Origin: Actinomycetales bacterium
Lineage (GTDB): Bacteria > Actinomycetota > Actinomycetes > S36-B12
Length of the DNA stretch: 64,000 nucleotides
Reading direction: 5' to 3'
NCBI GenBank assembly: GCA_018970025.1
Contig: JAGWXF010000002.1
Location: 124,001-188,000, forward strand
Below are positions 26,144 through 38,584 of the stretch, one piece after another. How positions within the stretch are numbered: position 1 is the first letter of the stretch; each line of letters starts with the position of its first letter. A program made the translations under genes and the position numbers. A model generated the notes under the pieces. That model did no database searches. It saw only the letters and a list, made by a program, of their open reading frames with translations, and was not told where the DNA came from.

Positions 26144-26902
26144 CTACTCGCTCTTCGAGCGCACGCGGATCTTGCTGCCGAGCCAGCGGATCGGGTCGTA
26201 CTTCTGGTCGGCCACCCGCTCCTTCAGCGGGATGAGCGCATTGTCGGTGATGTGGATGTGCTCCGGGCACACCTCCGTGCAGCACTTGGTGATGTTGCAG
26301 TAGCCCAGGCCGAGATCGTCCTGCGCCATGCGCTTGCGGTCCAGGGTGTCCAGTGGGTGCATGTCCAGCTCGGCCACGCGCATGAGCACCCTCGGGCCGG
26401 CGAAGGCGCGCTTGTTCTCCTCGTGATCGCGAATGGCGTGGCAGGTGTTCTGGCACAGGAAGCACTCGATGCACTTGCGGAACTCCTGGGAGCGCTGCAC
26501 GTCCTCCTGCGCCATGCGGTACTCACCGGGCTGCAGGCCCTCCGGCGGCTGGAAGGCCGGTACCTCCCGTGCCTTGGCATAGTTGTAGGAGACGTCGGTC
26601 ACCAGGTCGCGGATGACCGGGAAGGCACGCAGCGGGGTGACCGTGACGACCTCGTCCTCCTCGAAGGTGTTCATCCGCGTCAGGCACATCAGTCGCGGCC
26701 TGCCGTTGACCTCCGCGCTGCACGAGCCGCACTTGCCGGCCTTGCAGTTCCAGCGGATCGCCAGGTCATTGGCCTGGGTCGCCTGGATGCGATGCAGGAC
26801 GTCGAGGACGACCTCGCCCTCGTTCACCTCGACCTCGTAGTCGACGAGCGAGCCCGTCCCGTGATCGCCGCGCCAGAGCCGGAACTTCGCCAGGTATCCC
26901 AT
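26144..26902 (-). CDS. sdhB: Succinate dehydrogenase / fumarate reductase iron-sulfur subunit
   Basis: A 252-residue iron-sulfur subunit. An N-terminal ferredoxin domain (RWNCKAGKCGSCSAEVNGRPRLMC) is followed by CIECFLCQNTCH and CNITKCCTEVCPEHI for the 4Fe-4S and 3Fe-4S or second 4Fe-4S clusters. ATG 26902 (MGYLAKFRLWRGD) is chosen because the longer frame runs into sdhA. It lies 2 bases after the sdhA stop. It resembles the Sdh1-type subunit of mycobacteria (Rv0247c), part of a cytoplasmic-face complex passing electrons to quinone. Confidence 0.93.
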   Translation of the reverse strand: MGYLAKFRLWRGDHGTGSLVDYEVEVNEGEVVLDVLHRIQATQANDLAIRWNCKAGKCGSCSAEVNGRPRLMCLTRMNTFEEDEVVTVTPLRAFPVIRDLVTDVSYNYAKAREVPAFQPPEGLQPGEYRMAQEDVQRSQEFRKCIECFLCQNTCHAIRDHEENKRAFAGPRVLMRVAELDMHPLDTLDRKRMAQDDLGLGYCNITKCCTEVCPEHIHITDNALIPLKERVADQKYDPIRWLGSKIRVRSKSE

Positions 26903-26904
26903 CG

Positions 26905-28806
26905 CTACGCCTTTTCCTTGCCGAGGGCGGATAGTTCGTCTTCTGTCAGGTACTTCGACAGCTCCTTGCCGTCGAAGAGGGCCGCGAGTTCGGCCGGCAT
27001 CAGCGGCAGCGGCTGGCTGACCACGTCCACCCCATCGCCGTCGATCCGGCAGATGAGATTGACCTTCCGCCACTCGGGCTCCATGGCCGGGTAGTCGTCG
27101 CGGGTATGACCGCCGCGGGACTCCTCGCGGGTCAGGGCCGAGCGCGCGATGGCCTCCGACACCAGCAGCTGCTTGGGCAGGTCCAGTGCCAGGTGCCAGC
27201 CCGGGTTGTACTCCCGGCCGCCCACGACCGACAGCTCCCGGGCCCGCAGCTTCAGGTCGTCGATGAGCTTGAGGGCCTGCTCCATCTCGTGCTTGGTGCG
27301 GATGATGCCGACGTAGTCGTTCATCACCTGCTGCAGCTCGGACTGGATCTCGTAGGGGTTCTCCCCGGTCGCGCGGCTGAACGGCTCGAGGGCGGTATCG
27401 ATGGCGCGCTGCACCTGCGCTTCGTCCAGGGTGCCCTCAGGCGTGCCGGCGACGTACTCGGCGGCGGCATCCCCGGCGCGCCGGCCGAAGACCAGCAGGT
27501 CCGACAGGGAGTTGCCACCCAGCCGGTTGGAGCCATGCAGCCCGCCGGCAGCCTCGCCCGCGCAGAACAGGCCGCGCACCCCCACCACGGCCTGGGAGTC
27601 CGGGTCGACCTCGACCCCGCCCATCACGTAATGACAGGTCGGGCCGACCTCCATCGGCTCCAGAGTGATGTCGACGTCCGCGAGCTCCTTGAACTGATGC
27701 CACATCGACGGCAGCTTGGCCTTGATGGTCTCGGCCGGCAGGCGCTTGGAGACGTCCAGGAAGACACCGCCATGCGGCGAGCCTCGCCCGGCCTTCACCT
27801 CGGTGTTGATCGCCCGGGCCACCTCGTCACGGGGCAGCAGCTCCGGCGGCCGCTTGTTGTTGTCCGGATCGGTGTACCACCGATCCGCCTCCTCCTCGGT
27901 GGTGGCGTACTTGTCGCGGAAGACATCCGGGATGTAGTCGAACATGAAGCGCCGGCCCTCGGAGTTGGTCAGGACACCACCGTCGCCGCGCACCGACTCC
28001 GTCACCAGGATGCCCTTGACCGACGGCGGCCAGACCATGCCCGTGGGATGGAACTGCACGAACTCCATGTTCACCAGCGAGCCACCGGCCAGCATGGCAA
28101 GGGCGTGACCGTCGCCGGTGTACTCCCATGAGTTGGACGTCACCTTGAACGACTTGCCGATGCCGCCGGTGGCGATGACCACGGCCTTGGCGGAGAAGAG
28201 CACGAAGGTGCCGCTCGGCCGCCAGTAGGCGAGCACCCCGGACACCCGCTGCTCATCGCCCTCGCCGGTGGTGAACAGGTCGGTCGCCGAGCACTCGGCG
28301 AAGACCCGTACCCGTGCCTCGTAGTCGCCGTGGATGCGCTTGTCCTCCTGCTGCAGCGCGACGATGCGCTGCTGCAGGGTGCGGATCATCTCCAGGCCGG
28401 TGCGGTCGCCGACATGAGCCAGGCGCGGATACTCATGTCCGCCGAAGTTGCGCTGGCTGATCTTGCCGTCCTTCGTGCGGTCGAACAGCGCACCCCAGGA
28501 CTCCAGCTCCCAGACCCGATCCGGCGCCTCCCTGGCGTGCAGCTCGGCCATCCGGTACTGGTTGAGGAACTTGCCGCCGCGCATGGTGTCGCAGAAGTGG
28601 ACCTTCCAGCCGTCATTGGGATTGACGTTGGCCATCGAGGCGGCGATCCCGCCCTCGGCCATGACCGTATGGGCCTTGCCGAAGAGGGACTTGCTCAGGA
28701 TCGCGACCGACTTGCCGGCCTCGCGGGCCGCGATCGCTGCCCGCAGCCCAGCGCCGCCGGCACCGATGACCACGACGTCGAAGGCGTAGCGCTCCATGTC
28801 CGACAT
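26905..28806 (-). CDS. sdhA: Succinate dehydrogenase / fumarate reductase flavoprotein subunit
   Basis: A 633-residue FAD-binding subunit. The dinucleotide fold is VVVIGAGGAGLRAAIAA, and SLFGKAHTVMAEGGIAA is the flavin attachment region (His). QFHPTGMVWP, TESVRGDGG and the active-site Arg/His region are present, followed by GLFCAGEAAGGLHGSNRLGGNSLSDLLVFG. Size and motifs fit the Sdh1 flavoprotein group (Rv0248c-like), not the shorter Rv3318 type that sits at the equivalent location in M. tuberculosis. Central member of the sdhCAB operon. Confidence 0.95.
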   Translation of the reverse strand: MSDMERYAFDVVVIGAGGAGLRAAIAAREAGKSVAILSKSLFGKAHTVMAEGGIAASMANVNPNDGWKVHFCDTMRGGKFLNQYRMAELHAREAPDRVWELESWGALFDRTKDGKISQRNFGGHEYPRLAHVGDRTGLEMIRTLQQRIVALQQEDKRIHGDYEARVRVFAECSATDLFTTGEGDEQRVSGVLAYWRPSGTFVLFSAKAVVIATGGIGKSFKVTSNSWEYTGDGHALAMLAGGSLVNMEFVQFHPTGMVWPPSVKGILVTESVRGDGGVLTNSEGRRFMFDYIPDVFRDKYATTEEEADRWYTDPDNNKRPPELLPRDEVARAINTEVKAGRGSPHGGVFLDVSKRLPAETIKAKLPSMWHQFKELADVDITLEPMEVGPTCHYVMGGVEVDPDSQAVVGVRGLFCAGEAAGGLHGSNRLGGNSLSDLLVFGRRAGDAAAEYVAGTPEGTLDEAQVQRAIDTALEPFSRATGENPYEIQSELQQVMNDYVGIIRTKHEMEQALKLIDDLKLRARELSVVGGREYNPGWHLALDLPKQLLVSEAIARSALTREESRGGHTRDDYPAMEPEWRKVNLICRIDGDGVDVVSQPLPLMPAELAALFDGKELSKYLTEDELSALGKEKA

Positions 28807-28854
28807 GAGTTCCGTCCTTGATGCAGTTGCGTTGGCTTCAGGTAGGGGTCCGGC

Positions 28855-29661
28855 TCAGAACAGGTAGAGATTCGGGATGGCACCGCTGGCCACCTGGCGC
28901 ACGTACAGGTCGGTCAGCGCGACCCCGACGAGCGAGACCCAGGCGAACTTCATGTGGTGATTGTTGAGCTTGGAGATCCACGTCCACATCTTGTAGCGGA
29001 CTGGATGAGCGGAGAAGTGCTTGAGCCGGCCACCGAAGGCGTGGCGGCAGGAATGGCAGGACAGGGAGTACAGCCACAGCAGGGTCGCATTGGCTACCAG
29101 GATGAGCGTGCCGATGCTCACATGCCCCCAGGCGCCCTCGGCATTGCGGAAGGCGATGATGGCGTCGTAGGTGAGGATCACGTTGAAGATCACGCCCGCG
29201 TAGAAGAAGTAGCGGTGGCTGTTCTGGAAGATCAGCGGGAAGCGGGTCTCGCCGGTGTACTTCTTGTGCGGCTCGGAGACCGCGCAGGCCGGCGGCGACA
29301 GCCAGAAGGACCGGTAGTAGGCCTTGCGGTAGTAGTAGCACGTCAGCCGGAAACCGAGCGGGAAGATCAGGATGAGCAGGGCCGGGGAGAAGGCGTACCA
29401 GTCGCCGAATGGCGTCCAGTTGAACAGGGTCGCCTGGGGCGGGCACTGGGTCGACAGGCACGGTGAATAAAAAGGTGAGATCAGGGGCTCGGAGAAGTAG
29501 TACGCGTTCTCGAAGGCCCGCCAGGTCGAGTAGATGATGAAGGCGACCAGGGCGACGACCGTCACCAGGGGCTGCAGCCACCATCGATCCGTGCGCAGGG
29601 TACGGGCGGGAATCTTGGCCTTCGTACCGGCTGGGATGCCGGCGGTGGTGGGCGCGCTCAC
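28855..29661 (-). CDS. sdhC: Succinate dehydrogenase membrane anchor (Sdh1-type, single large subunit)
   Basis: A 268-residue membrane protein with five to six hydrophobic segments (LVTVVALVAFIIYSTWRAF, ALLILIFPLGFRLTCYYY, YFFYAGVIFNVILTYDAIIAF, VSIGTLILVANATLLWLYSLSC, FAWVSLVGVALTDLYV). Several His residues (SHRYFF, CHSCRHAFG, NNHHMKF) could bind haem. It matches the large single-anchor type of mycobacterial Sdh1 (Rv0249c) rather than the split SdhC/SdhD. GTG 29661 is chosen because AAAGG lies upstream; the frame extends to 29712 without support. First gene of the sdhCAB transcript. Confidence 0.87.
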   Translation of the reverse strand: MSAPTTAGIPAGTKAKIPARTLRTDRWWLQPLVTVVALVAFIIYSTWRAFENAYYFSEPLISPFYSPCLSTQCPPQATLFNWTPFGDWYAFSPALLILIFPLGFRLTCYYYRKAYYRSFWLSPPACAVSEPHKKYTGETRFPLIFQNSHRYFFYAGVIFNVILTYDAIIAFRNAEGAWGHVSIGTLILVANATLLWLYSLSCHSCRHAFGGRLKHFSAHPVRYKMWTWISKLNNHHMKFAWVSLVGVALTDLYVRQVASGAIPNLYLF

Positions 29662-30134
29662 GTGATCGGCCTTTCCATGGGTGCCTGTGTGGCGACAGGC
29701 TATCGCCAGCATGCCGCAGGCGCACCGGCGGCGGTCCCCAAGAGACCAGGATCACAGGAGCCAGCGACCCGCAGGCCAGCCGAGCCGCGTCTTCGGCTAG
29801 CCGAACATGCGGGGTCGGCAGGCATACGGTCCGCACCTCGAGCTTGGATCGGCTGCCTGGTCAGTGACTGACCGCCACTGTCCCGGGCATGCGCATAGGT
29901 CCCTGACGCACGAGACAGTGGGATTGAGGATTGAACACGCGATCGATTGACAATAATTCACATCCTCCGCTGGACAATCTTCACATTCGCACTCGCTCAA
30001 GGTGGAACGGGCACGGCCATGGGCGGGCCCCGCCGTACCAGGGCCGGTGTAGCAGTTCACCCGCGATGCCCGCCAGGTCGCCCGGATCGACCGCGAGTCA
30101 TGGGAGACGTTTCCGGTGGCGGACCAGCCGGACG
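29662..30134. other. 473-bp intergenic region upstream of sdhC
   Basis: No gene is supported here. A patch of lower GC at about 29920-29990 stands out. It contains a possible leftward promoter (29950-29977) that would give a leader of roughly 280 bases before sdhC. I see no clear riboswitch fold. An 87-codon Cys-containing frame on the minus strand (29797-30060) has no ribosome site or recognisable domain and is not called. Confidence 0.5.
29950..29977 (-). promoter_or_regulatory. Candidate sdh operon promoter
   Basis: On the minus strand TTGTCC (29977-29972), a 16-bp spacer and TATTGT (29955-29950) lie in the only AT-richer patch of the region. A TTGACA overlaps on the plus strand (29947-29952) without a well-spaced -10. 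The match is modest. Confidence 0.3.
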
Positions 30135-30998
30135 CTAGGTCCTGGAATCGCGGAAGGCCGCTGCCTGCCCCTCGACAGCCCGCACCGTCGCATCGTCCGG
30201 GCCATGCAGGTCAGCGCTCAGGAAGGCACCTTGCGATGGCATCGCGATGCGCAGGTCGTTGGTCCAGTTGCACTCGATCGTCAGGTTCGCGGCCTGCAGG
30301 TCCAGGACGTGACCGCCGATCGCTCGGTCATCGCTGATGAAGTGGACGTGGTAGCCGGGGATGCCGATCGACCGCGCGAAGGCCGGCGTCCAGAAGCCCA
30401 CCAGCGTGCCGGAGATGCGCCCATGGACGAACTCCGCCTGCCCGCGGGTCGCGGTCGCCAGGTCGGTACCGGACTCCGCCCGGCAGGCAGCGCGCAGGTG
30501 GAGGCGATCGAAGCGGCCGTCGCAGCGAATCCCGACGGTCGCGTTCTCGGTGGGCCGGTGCTGATCGAGGAGGCGCTCGAGCTCGGGCCAGGAGATCGGC
30601 TCGCGCACCTCGACGCGCAGATCGGCCTGGTGCCAGCAGACCGAGGCGAACGGGGTCAGGGCATCATCGGGTGCCTGGCGGACACTGCCATCGGAACGAG
30701 CCTGATAGCAGTGGCCGTCCAGCATGATGAGCTCGCCGTCGATCGCATCGAAGGTGCCGATGCCGAAGTCTCCATGTCGGCGCAGGTCGCCGATCGTGAC
30801 GAAGCCCTCGAATACCCCGTCGAAGATCGCACCCGACGTCGACACCTGGAACACCGCGTCATGGTCGAGGTCGAGGGCCTCGGCCAGCGTGCGCTGCACG
30901 ATGTCGGCGATGCTCTGCCCGCTGGACCGGGATCGCTGCTGCAGGGCATGCCACAGCTCCCGGCTGATGGGCGTCGTCAGCAGGTGACGCGGCACCAC
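30135..30998 (-). CDS. budA: Acetolactate decarboxylase with N-terminal ribbon-helix-helix-like extension
   Basis: A 287-residue protein. From about residue 48 it is an acetolactate decarboxylase: VFQVSTSGAIFDGVFEGFVTIGDLRRHGDFGIGTFDAIDGELIMLDGHCYQ and the zinc-ligand segment GYHVHFISDDRAIGGHVLDL, making acetoin from 2-acetolactate. Residues 1-45 (RHLLTTPISRELWHALQQRSRSSGQSIADIVQRTLAEALDLD) look like a ribbon-helix-helix DNA-binding module, with a beta strand followed by two helices. No acetolactate synthase gene is near. The GTG start lies 2 bases after the stop of the semialdehyde dehydrogenase gene, so the two are co-transcribed. Confidence 0.85.
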   Translation of the reverse strand: MVPRHLLTTPISRELWHALQQRSRSSGQSIADIVQRTLAEALDLDHDAVFQVSTSGAIFDGVFEGFVTIGDLRRHGDFGIGTFDAIDGELIMLDGHCYQARSDGSVRQAPDDALTPFASVCWHQADLRVEVREPISWPELERLLDQHRPTENATVGIRCDGRFDRLHLRAACRAESGTDLATATRGQAEFVHGRISGTLVGFWTPAFARSIGIPGYHVHFISDDRAIGGHVLDLQAANLTIECNWTNDLRIAMPSQGAFLSADLHGPDDATVRAVEGQAAAFRDSRT

Positions 30999-31000
30999 GA

Positions 31001-32434
31001 CTACAGGTCGACCGCGAAGTACTGGGTCTCGAGGAACTCATGGATGCCGGCAAAGCCACCCTCGCGGCCCAGTCCGGACTCCTTCATCCCGCCGAAGGGG
31101 GCGGCCGGATCGGAGGCCAGGCCGCGATTGACCGCGACCATGCCCGACTCCATCTGCCGGGCCACCTTGATCCCGGCGCCAGCATCGCTTGCGAAGACGT
31201 ACGAGATCAGCCCGTACTCGGTGTCATTGGCCATCCGGATCGCCTCAGCCTCGTCCTCGAACACCACGATGGGAGCGACCGGGCCGAAGACCTCATTGCG
31301 GGTCAGGGTCGAGCCGTGGGCCACGTCGCGGACGACGTAGGGAGCGATGAAGGCACCCTCGCCCGGGGCGTCGGATGACGACCTGATCTCGGCTCCCTCT
31401 GCCGCTGCCTGGTTGAGCAGGTCGAGGATCTTGTCCCGCTCCTTGACCGACACCATGGCACCGAGGTCACTGCCCTGATCGATGCCCGGGCCGACCTTGA
31501 GGGCGGCGAACGCAGCCTCAAGCCTGGTCGCGAACTCGCCGGCGAGCGATGCGTGGACGTAGAAGCGATTCGCAGCGGTGCAGGCCGCACCTCCGTTGCG
31601 CATCTTGGCGATCATCGCCCCGGCCACCGCGGCCTCGACATCGGCGCCCTCGAGCACCAGGAAGGGAGCATTGCCGCCGAGCTCCATGCTGGACGGCAGC
31701 ACCCGCTCGGCCGTCTGGCGCAGCAGCAGCTTGCCCACATACGTCGAGCCGGTGAACGACAGCGTTGCCACCCGCGGATCGGCCAGGATCGCGCTGGACA
31801 CGGCATTGGTCTTAGACGTCGTGATCACGTTCACCACGCCGGCCGGCGCGCCCGCCCGCTGCAGCACCTCGGCGACCCACAGCGCGGTGAGCGGCGTCTC
31901 GCCGGCGGGCTTGAGCACCGCCGTGCAGCCCGCGGCCAGGGCAGGTGCCAGCTTGCGCGTTGCCATCGCCGCCGGGAAGTTCCACGGGGTGATCATGAAG
32001 GCCACGCCCATCGGCCGATGATCGGTGATGATCGTCTTGTCGCGGCTCGGCGAGTACCGGAAGTCGCCCTCGATCCGGCAGGCCTCCTCGGAGAACCAGC
32101 GGAAGAACTCGGCCGCGTACGTCGCCTCGCCCAGGGCATCGCGCCAGGCCTTGCCGTTCTCCAGCGCGATCAGCCGGGCGCAGGTCTCCACCTCCGCCGA
32201 CATGATCTCGAAGGCCCTGCGCAGCACCTCGGCTCGCAGCCGAGCCGGCGTCACCGACCAGCTCGCGAATGCGTCATGGGCTGCCTGCACCGCCGCCAGG
32301 CCGTCCTCCACCGAGGCATCGCCGATCTCGGCGAGCACCTCCAGATTCGCCGGGTTCAGCACCTGCAGGCTGTCAGCCGGACGCAACCACTCGCCGCCGA
32401 TCAGCAGGCCCGTAGGCGCTGGGACACTCGACAT
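31001..32434 (-). CDS. gabD: Succinate-semialdehyde dehydrogenase (NAD(P)+)
   Basis: A 477-residue aldehyde dehydrogenase. PWNFPAAMATRKLAPALAAGCTAVLKPAGETPL, VNVITTSKTNAVSSAIL, SMELGGNAPFLV (general base) and MRNGGAACTAANRF (nucleophile Cys) are the pattern of the GabD group. It would oxidise succinate semialdehyde to succinate for the TCA cycle. ATG 32434 has AAGGAGG 6 bases upstream, a strong ribosome site that decides the start; the longer frame to 32938 runs through the divergent dacA promoter. Budding with acetolactate decarboxylase is unexpected. Confidence 0.87.
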   Translation of the reverse strand: MSSVPAPTGLLIGGEWLRPADSLQVLNPANLEVLAEIGDASVEDGLAAVQAAHDAFASWSVTPARLRAEVLRRAFEIMSAEVETCARLIALENGKAWRDALGEATYAAEFFRWFSEEACRIEGDFRYSPSRDKTIITDHRPMGVAFMITPWNFPAAMATRKLAPALAAGCTAVLKPAGETPLTALWVAEVLQRAGAPAGVVNVITTSKTNAVSSAILADPRVATLSFTGSTYVGKLLLRQTAERVLPSSMELGGNAPFLVLEGADVEAAVAGAMIAKMRNGGAACTAANRFYVHASLAGEFATRLEAAFAALKVGPGIDQGSDLGAMVSVKERDKILDLLNQAAAEGAEIRSSSDAPGEGAFIAPYVVRDVAHGSTLTRNEVFGPVAPIVVFEDEAEAIRMANDTEYGLISYVFASDAGAGIKVARQMESGMVAVNRGLASDPAAPFGGMKESGLGREGGFAGIHEFLETQYFAVDL

Positions 32435-32545
32435 GGGCCCTCCTTGGGTGCGGGTGCGTGCGTCACGGAGGGCCTGGACCCGCGCCAGCCCCGGACACGC
32501 CCTGGTGAGCCTACTGCCCGAACGCTGCTCCATAACGCTCGCGCC

Positions 32546-32551
32546 TAAGGT
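32546..32551 (+). promoter_or_regulatory. Putative -10 of a leaderless dacA promoter
   Basis: TAAGGT ends 7 bases before the ATG at 32559, with no ribosome site between. A good -35 is not seen. Confidence 0.4.
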
Positions 32552-32558
32552 ATCGACC

Positions 32559-33713
32559 ATGCGTGCGTCAGCGGCCCGTGCCCTGTGCGCTGCGGTCGCG
32601 CTGGCCTCTTCGGGGGTGCTCTGTGTCGTGGCCGGCACCGCGGCGATGGCCGACATCGTCGGCGGGGAGCAGCTGGGCCTGAGCGGTCGGCAGGCCAATC
32701 TCGGGCCAGGCGCGGACCCGGTGCCTGAGATCTGGGCGGAGACGTGGATCCTGGCGGATGCCACGACCGGCGAGGTCCTCGCCGCCAAGGATGCCCACAA
32801 GCAGCGCCCTCCGGCGAGCACCCTGAAGACCCTCACGGCCGTCACCCTGCTGCCGCGGCTTCCACTAGACCAGGCGTACACCGTGACCTGGAAGGACAGC
32901 CGGGCCGAGGGCTCGCGGGTCGGGCTGGTCGACGGCAAGGCGTACTCGATCGAGCAGCTGTTCTACGGCATGTTCCTGCGCAGCGGCAATGACACCGCCG
33001 AGGCCCTGGCCAGGGCCAACGGCAGCGTCACGCAGACCGTCTCGCAGATGAACGACATGGCCCAGCAGCTGCAGGCCTACGACACGGTCGCCAAGACCCC
33101 CAGCGGCCTGGATCGGCCCGGCCAGGTCTCCAGCGCCTACGACCTGGCACTGATCGCCCGGGCCGGGCTTCGGATCCCGGCCTTCGCAACCTTCTGCAGC
33201 ACCAAGTCGTATGACTTCCCCGGCCGCGGCAGCTCGACGTACACGATCTACAACCAGAACCGGCTGATGATGGGCGGCTACAAGGGGGCGATCGGGGTCA
33301 AGACAGGATTCACCACGAACGCCGGACGCACCCTGATCGCCGCTGCGACCCGCAAGGGCACCACGCTGATCTTCGTCGGCATGGGGATCCACGAGGCGAG
33401 TGCCGACGCGGCGGCCAAGGCCCTCACCTGGGGATTCAAGAACCGAGACCAGCTGTCCCCGGTCGGCGTGCTCGTTGAGCCGGTCACCGCCACCCCGAGC
33501 CCGGATCCCTCCGCATCAGCCACTGCCCTGTCGGCAGCGCAGCAGGCACAGCTGCAGGCGGACAGCGACCGGCAGCTTGCGCAGGCGGGCCTCATCGTCC
33601 CCATCGGGATGGCTGGTCCAAGCGCGGGCCTGGCCGGATTCGCCGTCCTGCTGCTGTCGATTCCGGTGATCGTGCTCCTGCGGATCCGAAGTCGGCGGCG
33701 CGCCAGCCGCTGA
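32559..33713 (+). CDS. D-alanyl-D-alanine carboxypeptidase (DacB/PBP5-like)
   Basis: A 384-residue, exported low-molecular-mass penicillin-binding protein that trims the terminal D-Ala of peptidoglycan stem peptides. The signal sequence is residues 1-30. The catalytic triad motifs are STLK (SxxK), SGND (SxN) and VKTGFT (KTG). An acidic, Ala/Gln-rich stalk leads to a C-terminal membrane helix (AGLAGFAVLLLSIPVIVLLRI) with a basic stop-transfer tail, so it is anchored by its C-terminus. ATG 32559 gives the signal peptide at the N-terminus and leaderless spacing to TAAGGT. It corresponds in position to mycobacterial dacB1. Confidence 0.93.
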   Translation: MRASAARALCAAVALASSGVLCVVAGTAAMADIVGGEQLGLSGRQANLGPGADPVPEIWAETWILADATTGEVLAAKDAHKQRPPASTLKTLTAVTLLPRLPLDQAYTVTWKDSRAEGSRVGLVDGKAYSIEQLFYGMFLRSGNDTAEALARANGSVTQTVSQMNDMAQQLQAYDTVAKTPSGLDRPGQVSSAYDLALIARAGLRIPAFATFCSTKSYDFPGRGSSTYTIYNQNRLMMGGYKGAIGVKTGFTTNAGRTLIAAATRKGTTLIFVGMGIHEASADAAAKALTWGFKNRDQLSPVGVLVEPVTATPSPDPSASATALSAAQQAQLQADSDRQLAQAGLIVPIGMAGPSAGLAGFAVLLLSIPVIVLLRIRSRRRASR

Positions 33714-33724
33714 CCGGGCTTCAA

Positions 33725-36075
<2,351 letters not shown>

Positions 36076-36172
36076 GCCCCGACCCTAGCCCCGCGTCAGC
36101 GACTCGCGCCGAAGCACTGACGACCCCTGGACGGCTGCGGGTGAGCAGCAGGCGTTGCGACCGCGATGACAA

Positions 36173-36210
36173 AGGCGAGGGGCGGCCCGCATGCGGGCCG
36201 CCCCTCGCCT
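36173..36210 (-). terminator. Perfect 38-base palindrome, terminator of mdh-icd
   Basis: A perfect inverted repeat of 19 + 19 bases (GC-rich arms, centre GCATGC) begins 9 bases after the icd stop. On the minus strand it is followed by TTTGT. The CNNM/CorC gene starts about 100 bases further on. Confidence 0.88.
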
Positions 36211-36219
36211 GTGCGTCGG

Positions 36220-37440
36220 TCATCGGGCCTGCATGGCGCGCTGCAGGTTCTCGTCGATGGATGCCAGGAAGTCCTGCGTGGTCTGCCAGGGCTGATCCGG
36301 CCCGATGAGGATGGCAAGGTCCTTGGTCATCTTGCCCTCCTCCACGGTCTCGACGCACACGCGCTCCAGGGTCTGCGCGAAGGCGGTGACCTCCGGCGTG
36401 CTGTCGAGCTTGCCGCGGTGCTCCAGACCCCTGGTCCAGGCGAAGATCGAGGCGATCGGGTTGGTCGACGTCGGCTTGCCCTGCTGGTGCTGGCGGTAGT
36501 GCCGGGTCACGGTGCCGTGGGCTGCCTCGGCCTCGACCGTCCGGCCGTCCGGGGTCATCAGCACCGAGGTCATCAGGCCAAGCGAGCCGAAGCCCTGGGC
36601 CACGGTGTCGGACTGCACGTCGCCGTCGTAGTTCTTGCAGGCCCAGACGTAGCCGCCCTCCCACTTCAGCGCGGCCGCGACCATGTCGTCGATGAGCCGG
36701 TGCTCGTAGGTGATGCCTGCCTGCTCGAACTCCTGCTTGAACTCCGCCTCGTAGACCTCGGCGAAGATGTCCTTGAAGCGGCCGTCATAGGCCTTCAGGA
36801 TGGTGTTCTTCGTCGACAGGTAGACCGGATAGCCGCGGTTCAGGCCGTAGCGCATCGAAGCGCGGGCAAAGTCGCGGATCGAGTCGTCGAGGTTGTACAT
36901 GCCCATGGCGACACCGCCGCCGGGGAAGTCGAAGACGTTGAACTCCATCGGCTCGGAGCCGTCAGCCGGGGCGAAGGTCATGGTCAGGGTGCCCGCTGAG
37001 GGGACCTTGAAGTCGGTTGCCCGGTACTGGTCGCCGAAGGCATGGCGGCCGACCACGATCGGCTTGGTCCACCCGGGGACCAGCCGAGGGATATTCGAGA
37101 TGATGATCGGCTCGCGGAAGATGACACCGCCGAGGATGTTGCGGATGGTGCCGTTCGGCGACTTCCACATCTTCTTCAGGCCGAACTCCTCGACCCGCGC
37201 CTCATCGGGAGTGATGGTCGCGCACTTCACGCCCACTCCGTACTTCTGGATGGCGTGCGCGGAGTCGATGGTGACCTGGTCGTCGGTCGCATCGCGGTAC
37301 TCGATGCCGAGGTCGTAGTACTTCAAGTCGACATCGAGGTACTTGCAGATGAGCTCGTCCTTGATGAACTGCCAGATGATCCGCGTCATCTCGTCGCCGT
37401 CGAGCTCGACGACGGGGTTGACGACCTTGATCTTCGCCAC
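36220..37440 (-). CDS. icd: NADP-dependent isocitrate dehydrogenase (eukaryote-like dimeric type)
   Basis: A 406-residue enzyme oxidising isocitrate to 2-oxoglutarate. [77 protein letters not shown] and [20 protein letters not shown] are the signature of the type II, eukaryote-like group. It resembles mycobacterial Icd1 at the equivalent locus. It lies 12 bases after mdh, so one transcript should give malate and isocitrate dehydrogenases. A strong hairpin terminator follows. Confidence 0.96.
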   Translation of the reverse strand: MAKIKVVNPVVELDGDEMTRIIWQFIKDELICKYLDVDLKYYDLGIEYRDATDDQVTIDSAHAIQKYGVGVKCATITPDEARVEEFGLKKMWKSPNGTIRNILGGVIFREPIIISNIPRLVPGWTKPIVVGRHAFGDQYRATDFKVPSAGTLTMTFAPADGSEPMEFNVFDFPGGGVAMGMYNLDDSIRDFARASMRYGLNRGYPVYLSTKNTILKAYDGRFKDIFAEVYEAEFKQEFEQAGITYEHRLIDDMVAAALKWEGGYVWACKNYDGDVQSDTVAQGFGSLGLMTSVLMTPDGRTVEAEAAHGTVTRHYRQHQQGKPTSTNPIASIFAWTRGLEHRGKLDSTPEVTAFAQTLERVCVETVEEGKMTKDLAILIGPDQPWQTTQDFLASIDENLQRAMQAR

Positions 37441-37452
37441 GGTGGAACCCTT

Positions 37453-38479
<1,027 letters not shown>

Positions 38480-38584
38480 ACCTCACCACGGGGCTGCCAT
38501 GCACCGGAGCGAGGCCCCGCATAGGTAGGTGAGAGCACCGTCACATCAGCCTTTCGGCCGGCTAGGCCAGCGTGGCTGCGATGC

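Noticed and set aside
29947-29978. Rightward promoter with TTGACA in the region before sdhC
   Set aside because: No well-spaced -10, and no plus-strand gene lies downstream.
29797-30060. 87-codon cysteine-containing frame upstream of sdhC
   Set aside because: No ribosome site, no domain, and cysteine spacing does not suggest a metal site.
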